Below, piece after piece: positions 1 through 4,800 of a DNA stretch of 5,841 bases. Numbering within the stretch: the first letter of the stretch is position 1; every line of letters starts with the position of its first letter. Both the position numbers and the translations under genes were made by a program. The notes below the pieces were generated by a model. That model did not search any database. It was not told the DNA's origin and saw only the letters and a list, made by a program, of their open reading frames with translations. This DNA comes from Hyphomicrobiales bacterium (GTDB lineage Bacteria; Pseudomonadota; Alphaproteobacteria; Rhizobiales; SZUA-8), in contig QILX01000327.1 in NCBI GenBank assembly GCA_003232175.1, positions 1 through 5,841 on the forward strand, read 5' to 3'.

Positions 1-17
1 CTAGGGCTGAGACTCAA

Positions 18-374
18 TCAGACCCAGAATGCGATAGCTGTTACGAGAGCGACAGCTGAGAGGAAGTTTCTGGCGAGTTTGTCGTAGCGGGTTGCGATGC
101 GGCGAAAGTCCTTCAACCGGCAAAACGCGGCCTCAACCCTCCATCGGTCTCTGTATCTCTTTTTGTCATAGCGGATGGCTTTCTTGCGGTTGCGCCGGCC
201 GGGGATAATAGGCGTGGTTCCCACAGATCTCAACTGCGCTCGAAGCGCGTCAGCATCGTAGCCTTTGTCTGCAATCAGACGCTGTATATGGCCTGCCGCC
301 TTGATCAATTTTCCTGCAACGGCGATGTCGCTGATATTTCCCGGCGTTAGAATTAACACCGCAGGACGGCCCAA
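18..374 (-). CDS. IS5-family transposase, second reading frame (orfB)
   Basis: This is the C-terminal half of the same DDE transposase, in the -1 frame relative to orfA. It carries the second catalytic Asp in LIADKGYDADALR and the catalytic Glu region WRVEAAFCRLKDFRRIATRYDKLA. It ends with the hydrophobic family C-terminus ALVTAIAFWV. The codon at 374 is a TTG inside the conserved segment LTDLLGRPAVLILTPGN, so it is unlikely to be a real start. The frame stays open far upstream, overlapping orfA past 450, and joins it by frameshifting. The stop lies about 14 bases from the element's end, as usual for compact IS elements. No truncation is apparent. Confidence 0.9.
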   Translation of the reverse strand: MGRPAVLILTPGNISDIAVAGKLIKAAGHIQRLIADKGYDADALRAQLRSVGTTPIIPGRRNRKKAIRYDKKRYRDRWRVEAAFCRLKDFRRIATRYDKLARNFLSAVALVTAIAFWV

Positions 375-382
375 AAGGTCAG

Positions 383-772
383 TTAATGCGTGGATTTTCG
401 TCGTCTGGCCTCCGCGCGAGGGCCCGATAGCCTGATTTTTCGCCCCCCTTTTCCGCCATGGGCAGAACGATGGGCTTTGACATAGCTGGAATCGATTGAT
501 GTGGAGTGCACCAGCACACCCTTATCGACAAGAGCTTGAAGAATGTTGATCCATATTTGCCGCCGGGACCAGCGATTGAACCGATTGTAGACCGTTGTCG
601 GAGGACCGTACTCAGCCGGGCAATCCTTCCATCGGCAGCCGACCTTGATAACATGCAAAATCCCGCTGAGAATACGCCGGTCATCAACCCGCCTTGCACC
701 GGGTTGATTCTTGGGCAGATGTGGCTCAATTGCAGCCCAGGCATCATCGTCCAACCGGAATAAATGGCTCAT
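383..772 (-). CDS. IS5-family transposase, first reading frame (orfA)
   Basis: This is the N-terminal half of an IS427-type DDE transposase, 129 codons. It starts with MSHLFRLDDDAW and contains the conserved N-terminal (DUF4096-like) region GCRWKDCP...YGPPTTVYNRFNRW at about residues 45-70. The first catalytic Asp lies in STSIDSSYVKAHRSAHGG at about residues 91-108. The ATG at 770-772 follows a GGAGG ribosome site (783-779 on the minus strand) with six bases between. After the GG-K-GG stretch the zero frame degenerates into an Arg-rich tail and stops at 383. The -1 frame instead continues KNQAIGPSRGGQTTKIHALTD, the family's standard sequence. A functional product therefore needs a -1 frameshift to orfB, giving about 251 residues in total. 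Family assignment is secure; activity is inferred. Confidence 0.9.
   Translation of the reverse strand: MSHLFRLDDDAWAAIEPHLPKNQPGARRVDDRRILSGILHVIKVGCRWKDCPAEYGPPTTVYNRFNRWSRRQIWINILQALVDKGVLVHSTSIDSSYVKAHRSAHGGKGGRKIRLSGPRAEARRRKSTH
434..454 (-). other. Candidate -1 frameshift window in the transposase
   Basis: On the minus strand the zero-frame codons are GGA AAA GGG GGG CGA AAA ATC. There are two homopolymer tracts: four A followed by six G (452-443), and five A (440-436). A tRNA reading AAA can re-pair with AAA one base back at either tract. A shift here joins orfA to the conserved KNQAIG continuation in the orfB frame. The exact slip codon cannot be decided by eye. Confidence 0.5.
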
Positions 773-778
773 TTTTAA

Positions 779-800
779 CCTCCAAAGTCTTGTTTGGAGG
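779..800 (-). promoter_or_regulatory. Hairpin hiding the transposase ribosome-binding site
   Basis: CCTCCAAA (779-786) and TTTGGAGG (793-800) are perfect 8-bp inverted repeats with a 6-base loop. On the minus-strand transcript the 3' arm is TTTGGAGG, which contains the GGAGG Shine-Dalgarno sequence of the transposase, six bases before its ATG. If folded, the hairpin would hide the ribosome site. Translational masking of this kind is known for other IS elements such as IS200. The structure is seen in the sequence; the regulatory role is inferred. Confidence 0.6.
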
Positions 801-801
801 C

Positions 802-830
802 AGTGAATCTGATTTGCTACGTGATATCAA
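802..830 (-). promoter_or_regulatory. Weak candidate transposase promoter
   Basis: On the minus strand TTGATA (830-825) lies 17 bases before TTCACT (807-802), just inside the element's end and upstream of the ribosome-site hairpin. The -35 match is good but the -10 match is poor. It is placed where a transposase promoter is expected, but this is only a guess. Confidence 0.25.
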
Positions 831-855
831 TGGTATGATTGAGTTTTGACCCTAG

Positions 856-1055
856 CTAGTCCTTAACTGTCCACAGAACCGGGGGAACTCCAACTCCAAC
901 CCTGTTAACCACCGCGCCTTTGGTGATCGCATTTCTAGTCTTTCAGCGAAATTTTGTTGCGACCTTCATGCATACCGGAATCAAGTAGGTTTATGTCTGA
1001 TCCTGAACCTTTAGTCTGAAAAATTTGACGTCCGACAGATTGTAAGAAATTACCT
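856..1055. other. Intergenic stretch between the IS and the broken phosphatase gene
   Basis: I find no convincing gene in these 200 bases. A 26-codon minus-strand frame (932-852) exists, but its stop falls at the IS boundary and I do not recognise the product. The segment around 868-895 reads TGTCCACAGAACCGGGGGAA followed by a short AACTCC repeat. This resembles the G/C-run style of IS3-family ends, but there is no partner end in the window. The 3' part should contain the promoter of the phosphatase gene; no clear -35/-10 pair stands out. Confidence 0.4.
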
Positions 1056-1443
1056 ATGAATGATACGCACATTCTGAAGAACAGGCAGCAATTCGCCGAA
1101 AAACCTAGCGGCAGACGCCGGTCAATTGGCAATGAATTATTTCCTGAATCCTAAAGACTTAAAAATTGAATCGAAGAATCCGCGGGACTTCGTGTCTGAA
1201 GCGGATCGCCTTGTTGAACAAATGATCCGTGCCCGCATCGGCGAGAGCTATCCCGACAATGACATTGTCGGTGAAGAAGGTGGTGGCGCGGAAAGCGACG
1301 CTTTTTGGAGTGTTGACCCAATCGACGGAACATCGAACTTCCTCGCAGGCATTCCGCTGTGGGGCGTATCCGTAGGTTTTTGCGAGCAAGGTACGCCGAC
1401 GGTCGGGGCTATCTGCATCCCGATGCTGAATATTTTGCTGTCG
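1056..1443 (+). pseudogene. Inositol-monophosphatase-family gene, 5' part only, frameshifted
   Basis: This is the N-terminal half of a metal-dependent sugar/inositol phosphatase. Clear motifs are ESKNPRDFVSEADRLVE, the metal-binding GEEGGG at about 1270-1287, and DPIDGTSNF at about 1315-1341 (metal ligands and catalytic Thr). These are followed by the strand PTVGAICIPMLN. The best N-terminus is ATG 1056, reading MNDTHILKNRQQFAEK. The next family-like residues, LAADAGQLAMNYF, are in the +1 frame from about 1105, so one extra base lies in the AAAAACC run at 1099-1105. Homology stops near 1443, losing the C-terminal half with the last metal Asp (the WDxxA region). The frame stays open to 1776, but that part is antisense to a ParB-like fragment and meaningless. 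The product would be non-functional. Confidence 0.8.
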
Positions 1444-1476
1444 GCAAACCAGAGTACGCCGGGCATCCGACACAAT

Positions 1477-1626
1477 ACTGATCAGCACCGGATTGGTAAA
1501 TCCGAACCGCTCGATACTGTCAGCAATCTGGCGCACCTGCGCCTTGGAATGCCGCCTGGCATTGCCCGCATAGGGCCGCAACGAGCCAACAGCCCGCATC
1601 CCGATCTTGGGAGTGTATGCGTTCAT
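1477..1626 (-). pseudogene. ParB/Srx-like N-terminal domain fragment
   Basis: Fifty codons from ATG 1626 (minus strand) read as the start of a ParB-like nuclease-fold domain. Key parts are SLRPYAGNARRHSKAQVRQI at about residues 15-34 and ADSIERFGFTNPVLIS at about 35-50. In alphaproteobacteria this beginning is typical of ParB-N-domain proteins found with DNA methyltransferases in prophages and mobile elements. The expected continuation, including the conserved GHGR-type motif, is missing. After VLIS the frame continues only as the antisense of the phosphatase fragment. An AGG ribosome site lies six bases before the ATG. The frame can be extended upstream to 1752, but that extension shows no family resemblance. 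It is a 5' stump, and the original gene's role is unknown. Confidence 0.7.
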
Positions 1627-1898
1627 GGGAAACCTGTCCTCTTGGGTCCGCAGAGATGGCAACCAACGCACTGCGTCAGTCGCCTTTCCGGGAACGTTGA
1701 GGGAACATTGATGGAATGCAAGGGGCTTGTGCAGGCTGTATCCGAGATTCACAGCGGCAATTCGGCAGGGCGTTAAAAAGACCCTTCAAAAGCCCTTCAA
1801 ATGCCGTTTTAAAGATTCTGAGGCTAAAAGCGCAAAAGAAATGCTGGGGAAATCCACAGCCAAACAACGCTCAATAAACACGCCTAGCAGGGGAACAT
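1627..1898. other. 5' flank of the ParB-like fragment with short repeats
   Basis: There is no credible gene here; the open frames in it look random. On the minus strand it would be the leader region of the ParB-like gene. It contains the direct repeats GGGAACGTTGA (1690-1700) and GGGAACATTGA (1701-1711), with a third copy at 1891-1901 that runs into the IS3 end. It also holds two copies of CCCTTCAAA (1782-1790 and 1793-1801) spaced 11 bp apart, about one helical turn. These could be protein-binding repeats or simple chance. Confidence 0.35.
1690..1711 (+). repeat. Tandem GGGAACRTTGA direct repeats
   Basis: Two adjacent 11-bp units, GGGAACGTTGA and GGGAACATTGA, differ at one position. A further copy of the second unit sits at 1891-1901, where the last bases belong to the IS3-family end. 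The paired units lie about 65-85 bases upstream of the ParB-like ATG on the opposite strand, so they might be operator half-sites. Confidence 0.4.
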
Positions 1899-1939
1899 TG
1901 AAACGCCCCGGGTTTACCGGAGAGTAAAACTCTCAAAGG

Positions 1940-2281
1940 ATGACCCCTGTGACCCAAAGAAAACCCACCCCGACCTACACGGCTGAGTTCCGCACGCGCG
2001 GCGTTCGGCTTTTCAAAAAGAACCGCGCCGATTATGCGAGCGACAATGCGGCATACCGGGCGATTTCGTCCAAGCTTGGCTGTTCGCCGGACAGTCTGCG
2101 CGCCTGGTGCCGTCAGGCTGAGCGCGACGCTGGTGAACGTACCGGTCTGACCAGCGAAGAGAAAGCGAGGCTAAAGGCCTTGGATCGGGAGAACCGGGAA
2201 CTTCGCCAGGCGAAAGAGATCCTGAAGAAAGCGTCTGCATATTTCGCTCAGGCGGAGCTCGACCGCCCGTTCAAGCGATGA
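1940..2281 (+). CDS. IS3-family transposase OrfA
   Basis: This 113-codon helix-turn-helix protein belongs to the IS3 OrfA type. The DNA-binding region runs from PTYTAEFRTRGVRLFKKN through KLGCSPDSLRAWCRQAE (about residues 10-60). A C-terminal leucine-zipper-like coiled coil, LKALDRENRELRQAKEILKK, lies at about residues 78-97. In intact elements OrfA binds the ends and is joined to OrfB by -1 frameshifting. The ATG at 1940 overlaps the AAAGGA ribosome site (1935-1940), so GTG 1949, eight bases downstream of it, is the likelier start and gives 110 residues. The stop overlaps the start of orfB as ATGA (2278-2281). OrfA itself looks intact, but without a full OrfB it cannot transpose its own element. 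Confidence 0.85.
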   Translation: MTPVTQRKPTPTYTAEFRTRGVRLFKKNRADYASDNAAYRAISSKLGCSPDSLRAWCRQAERDAGERTGLTSEEKARLKALDRENRELRQAKEILKKASAYFAQAELDRPFKR

Positions 2282-2555
2282 TCTCCTTTATCGAGGATCA
2301 CCGGAATGTCTATGGGGTCGGGCCGATTAGCAGGGTGCTGCCGATCGCCCCGTCGACATTTTATGCGAGGTCGGCCATAGGCCGCGCCCCTGATCTGGCG
2401 TCGGATCGGGCCAAGCATGACAAGGTGGACAAAGAGAATATAAAGCGCGTCTTCGGTGCCAGTGCCAGCGGAGGTCGTTATGGTGCCCGCAAAATCTGGC
2501 ATGCGTTGCGTCGGGAAGGTCGGGATATTGCACGATGCACCGTAGAAAGGCTGAT
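2278..2555 (+). pseudogene. IS3-family transposase OrfB, N-terminal fragment
   Basis: About 92 codons of OrfB remain. They begin MISFIEDHRNVYGVGPISRV, followed by LPIAPSTFYA and the HTH_21-type segment YGARKIWHALRREG...CTVERLM. The whole integrase/DDE catalytic domain (normally about 200 further residues) is missing. After ERLM, at about 2551-2556, the open frame runs on to 2601 only by reading the adjacent IS5-type fragment out of frame. The frame is -1 relative to orfA and overlaps its stop by ATGA. It cannot encode an active transposase. Confidence 0.8.
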
Positions 2556-2981
2556 GTGGCCTCGGACCAGACAACCGATCTTGTCGAGAAGGTGTGGGTG
2601 ACACCGGCCAATGTGAACGACGGCAAGGCAGGGTGCCACGTAGTGCCGGACATCCCCGGCCAGGTCTATGCCGACAGCGCCTATCGCGGTTCAGGCTTTC
2701 GAAAGGCGGTGGAAGACAGAGGCGGTGTGGCGCATGTGGTGCAGTTGGGCGTGTGGGCCAATGACGAGGCCGTGGCCCAACAAAAGCTACGCCAGATCAA
2801 CCAACCTATCCACCGGGTACGGGGCCGCATCGTAAAGATCTTTGGCACCTGGAAGCGCAGCTACGGCATGCGCCGCATGGTTCACAGGGGGCTCGCCAAG
2901 GCAGCACTTCAGGTTCAACTCTGTGCCATCGCCTACAATCTCAAGCGAAGTCTTAATCTGCTGAGGACAAGCGCGTCATGA
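2556..2981 (+). pseudogene. IS5-superfamily transposase, C-terminal fragment
   Basis: This is the 3' half of a DDE_Tnp_1-type transposase. It reads VASDQTTDLVEKVWVTPANV, then the second catalytic Asp in YADSAYRG (GAC at 2673-2675), then HRVRGRIVKIFGTWKRSYGM and the C-terminus GLAKAALQVQLCAIAYNLKRSLN. An ATG at 2535 allows a 148-codon frame, but its first seven codons come from IS3 sequence. The N-terminal half with the first catalytic Asp is absent. In relatives known to me the position after RGRI is Glu (RGRIEKIFG); here it is Val (GTA at 2832-2834), one base from GAA. The fragment is thus doubly inactive. It is unrelated to the IS5-type element at 1-855, which belongs to a different subgroup. 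Confidence 0.8.
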
Positions 2982-3101
2982 GACAGCAGATACCCGCAGA
3001 CAGTGCACCGACCTGATGATCACAAGACATAGGATTGCATTGATCGCGATCAGCGCTATCCCAAACTGCAACAGGCGAAAATCCAAAGCAAATTCAGACA
3101 A
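2976..3101 (-). CDS. Small membrane protein or truncated N-terminus of a divergent gene
   Basis: A 41-codon minus-strand frame starts with TTG (3101-3099), five bases after a strong GGAGG (3111-3107); an in-frame TAA sits immediately before it. The product has an acidic start (SEFALDFR) and then one hydrophobic stretch, LLQFGIALIAINAILCLVII, at about residues 10-29. It ends RSVHCLRVSAVS. This would be one membrane helix with a basic tail. The stop lies inside the antisense of the IS5-type fragment, so the last residues are probably IS sequence and the native protein was likely longer. I do not recognise a family. Strong ribosome site and helix-like composition argue for a real gene; the short length and TTG start argue for caution. 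Confidence 0.45.
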   Translation of the reverse strand: MSEFALDFRLLQFGIALIAINAILCLVIIRSVHCLRVSAVS

Positions 3102-3106
3102 TTAAC

Positions 3107-3111
3107 CCTCC
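3107..3111 (-). promoter_or_regulatory. Shine-Dalgarno of the small divergent frame
   Basis: GGAGG on the minus strand, inside GGGAGGG, lies five bases before a TTG codon preceded by an in-frame stop. It is the main reason for choosing the TTG as the start. Confidence 0.45.
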
Positions 3112-3134
3112 CGCGCACAGGTCTCCTAGTGCCC

Positions 3135-3163
3135 TTGACTAAACGTAGGTTTCAAATTACTGT
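3135..3163 (+). promoter_or_regulatory. Weak candidate promoter of the transporter operon
   Basis: TTGACT (3135-3140) matches five of six bases of a -35 box. At 17 bases the -10 would be TACTGT (3158-3163), a poor match; TGTTAT at 3161-3166 is better but 20 bases away. The location before the binding-protein gene and its operator-like palindrome fits, but the call is tentative. Confidence 0.3.
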
Positions 3164-3190
3164 TATTTTAGTGGAAAGTATTCCATAACA
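3161..3190. promoter_or_regulatory. Operator-like palindrome upstream of the transporter genes
   Basis: TGGAA-AGTA-TTCCA (3172-3185) is a perfect 5-bp inverted repeat with a 4-bp centre. It lies within a wider imperfect symmetry, TGTTAT (3161-3166) and ATAACA (3185-3190). It sits 14 bases before the GTG-free leader's ribosome site region and just downstream of the candidate promoter. A dimeric repressor such as a LacI- or GntR-type protein could bind it; no regulator gene is visible in the window. Confidence 0.45.
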
Positions 3191-3203
3191 ACGGAGGTTC
3201 AAA

Positions 3204-4727
3204 ATGAAACACTTAGCCGTTAAGGGTAAGTCCCTATTTGCTGCGCTCCTGGTGAGTACGGTTATGGTCGCGCCTTTGGGTGCGCAGACACTGGATATTG
3301 CCATCGTTGGCGAAGCCGATACGTTTGATCCGATGCTCTCGACAAAAGATGTCGTCAGCATGGTCACACAGAACTTCGTTGAAACGCTGTTCACTTTTGA
3401 CGCAAACTGGGCAGTTGCACCCTTGCTTGCCACCCAATTGCCTGAGATCAGCGACGACGGCCTGACCTACACGATTGGCATTCGCGAAGGAATAACGTTC
3501 CAGGATGGGTCCACTATGGATTCAGCTGATGTTGTGGCTTCACTCAACCGTTGGACCAAAGTTGCGACGCGGGGCAAGGGCGTCGCTGACAAGATTGCGT
3601 CCATTGAAGCGACCGGACCCTATGAGGTTACGGTCAAGATGAGTGAGGCCTATTCGCCCTTGCTATCTTTGCTGGCATTCTCGAATTCAGCTGCGGTTGT
3701 CTACCCAGAAGAGATCATTGCCGACACAATCGAAAATATTATCGGCACGGGCCCCTATCAGATTGCCGAGCACGTGCCCGATCAATATCTGCAACTGACC
3801 CGGTTTAAAAATTATGTGTCCCGGACCGAGCCTTCAAGCGGGGCCGCCGGTGCACGCAAGCAACTGCCTGACGAGATCCGGTTCATCCCGGTTCCAGACC
3901 CCAACACCCGGGTTGAAGGGTTGTTGTCCGGGCAGTTCGACTTTGCAGATGCGTTGCCTGCCGAAAGCTTTGCGCGAATTGAAGCGAACGACAACGCTGA
4001 GCCGCAATTGCTTCGGCCCTTCGGCTGGCCAATTTGGGCGATAAACCACAAGGCAGGCCTTTTGACCAACCTACAGTTTCGTCAGGCATTGCAAGCCGCT
4101 TTGCCGATCGACGATATGCTGTTTGCGGCATTTGGCGATGACAACTTCTTTGTAGTTGATGGCCCGCTTTATCCAGAAGGTTGGTTCTGGCGGTCTGATG
4201 CCGGCATCGAGCTGTACAACCAGAACGATAAGAACCGCGCAAGTGAGCTGCTGAAATCCGGTGGATATGACGGTACGCCGCTGCGCATTCTGACTTCACG
4301 TCAGTTTGAGTTCCATTTCAAAATGGCCGAAGTGGCGAAACTCGCCCTCGAACAGGCAGGATTCGCTGTCGAAATGGACGTAGTAGATTGGGCAACACTT
4401 GGACAGCGCCGCAATGACCCAGCACTGTGGGACATCTACATCACTCATTCGCCGTTCCTGCCGGAACCTGCGTTGACAAGCATGTACGCCCCGACCTCGC
4501 GCCTTGGCTGGAAGGAACCGAAAAAGGACGCCATTTTGACCGCGTTCACAACAGAGACCGACCCTGCAAAACGCAAAGAGCTTTTTGCGCAATTGCAGCA
4601 AATAGTTTTTGACGATGTAGGGTTCATTAAAATTGGTGGCTTCAATTCGCTTTCCGGATATCGCAAAGGTCTTACCGGTATTTCTCCGACACCTTGGCCG
4701 TTCTTCTGGAACGCGTCTGTGAATTAA
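3204..4727 (+). CDS. ABC transporter periplasmic solute-binding protein (SBP_bac_5)
   Basis: This 507-residue extracytoplasmic binding protein belongs to the peptide/nickel/opine class (family 5, DppA/OppA-like). It captures a solute in the periplasm and hands it to the permeases encoded downstream. A Sec signal peptide is clear: basic MKHLAVKGK, hydrophobic SLFAALLVSTVMVAPLG and likely cleavage after Ala27, with no lipobox. Mature sequence begins TLDIAIVGEADTFDPMLST. Family hallmarks are GITFQDGSTMDSADVVASLN (about 96-115) and GTGPYQIAEH (181-190). The C-terminal lobe ends SPTPWPFFWNASVN. Length is normal. ATG 3204 follows GGAGG (3193-3197) by six bases. The ligand cannot be read from the sequence; di/oligopeptides are the default guess, but many family members bind other solutes such as glutathione, opines or sugars. 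Confidence 0.93.
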   Translation: MKHLAVKGKSLFAALLVSTVMVAPLGAQTLDIAIVGEADTFDPMLSTKDVVSMVTQNFVETLFTFDANWAVAPLLATQLPEISDDGLTYTIGIREGITFQDGSTMDSADVVASLNRWTKVATRGKGVADKIASIEATGPYEVTVKMSEAYSPLLSLLAFSNSAAVVYPEEIIADTIENIIGTGPYQIAEHVPDQYLQLTRFKNYVSRTEPSSGAAGARKQLPDEIRFIPVPDPNTRVEGLLSGQFDFADALPAESFARIEANDNAEPQLLRPFGWPIWAINHKAGLLTNLQFRQALQAALPIDDMLFAAFGDDNFFVVDGPLYPEGWFWRSDAGIELYNQNDKNRASELLKSGGYDGTPLRILTSRQFEFHFKMAEVAKLALEQAGFAVEMDVVDWATLGQRRNDPALWDIYITHSPFLPEPALTSMYAPTSRLGWKEPKKDAILTAFTTETDPAKRKELFAQLQQIVFDDVGFIKIGGFNSLSGYRKGLTGISPTPWPFFWNASVN

Positions 4728-4736
4728 AACCATGAT

Positions 4737-4772
4737 ACGCGGGCCGATCCCTCCCGTCGGCCCGCGTGTTTT
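4737..4772 (+). terminator. Intercistronic hairpin after the binding-protein gene
   Basis: ACGCGGGCCGA (4737-4747) and TCGGCCCGCGT (4757-4767) are perfect 11-bp inverted repeats with a 9-base loop, followed by a short TTTT at 4769-4772. The hairpin lies ten bases after the binding-protein stop and about 30 before the permease start. The weak T tract suggests partial termination or protection of the upstream mRNA from 3' decay. Both are common ways of making more binding protein than permease. Confidence 0.75.
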
Positions 4773-4800
4773 CTGAACGAGCGTCTAACTGAGGTGCGCT

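Larger units (their letters stand above)
2..854 (-). mobile_element. Complete IS5-family (IS427-like) insertion sequence
   Basis: The two ends are imperfect inverted repeats. Bases 1-25 and the reverse complement of 831-855 agree at 19 of 25 positions, both starting CTAGGG and sharing ACTCAATCA. A TA sits just outside each end (2-3 and 853-854), or CTAG (1-4 and 852-855) if the longer duplication is counted, as is usual for the IS427 subgroup. The element proper is about 4-852, roughly 849 bp, the normal size for the group. It holds one transposase gene split into two frames on the minus strand. Nothing looks deleted, so it may be a recent and possibly active copy. The window opens exactly at the element's end, so the left flank is not visible. 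Confidence 0.85.
1899..2555 (+). mobile_element. IS3-family element, left part only
   Basis: The left end begins with TG followed by the G/C-rich AAACGCCCCGGGTTTACCGG (1899-1920), typical of IS3-family terminal repeats. OrfA follows intact, and orfB is present only for its first roughly 92 codons. At 2551-2556 the sequence changes to another transposase. No copy of the matching right end is seen in the window, so the element is a dead fragment. A small palindrome, GAGAGT-AAA-ACTCTC (1920-1934), lies just before the orfA ribosome site. Confidence 0.8.

Noticed and set aside
852..932. 26-codon minus-strand frame ending at the IS boundary
   Set aside because: Too short, no ribosome site, no recognised product and a stop created by the IS-proximal CTAG bases.
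1386..1479. Alternative frame across the breakpoint reading YLHPDAEYFAVGKPEYAGHP
   Set aside because: It looks protein-like, but it overlaps the phosphatase motif in another frame, matches no family I know and has no start signal.
1444..1776. Continuation of the phosphatase frame to a stop at 1776
   Set aside because: The residues past 1443 lack family resemblance and are antisense to the ParB-like fragment and its leader; the frame is open by chance.
1727..1927. 66-codon plus-strand frame
   Set aside because: Low-complexity, Lys-rich product with no recognisable family; it overlaps the IS3 end and the ParB-like leader.
1920..1934. GAGAGT-AAA-ACTCTC hairpin as a terminator or riboregulator
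   Set aside because: A six-base stem with a three-base loop and no T tract is too weak to call; it is noted only as part of the IS3 leader.
3041..3052. Perfect palindrome TGATCGCGATCA
   Set aside because: It lies inside the hydrophobic coding stretch of the small minus-strand frame (ALIAIN codons) and is easily explained by codon choice; no partner sites were seen.
2985..3203. tRNA or attachment site between the IS remnant and the transporter
   Set aside because: No cloverleaf, TTCRANYC box or repeated att-like core was found.
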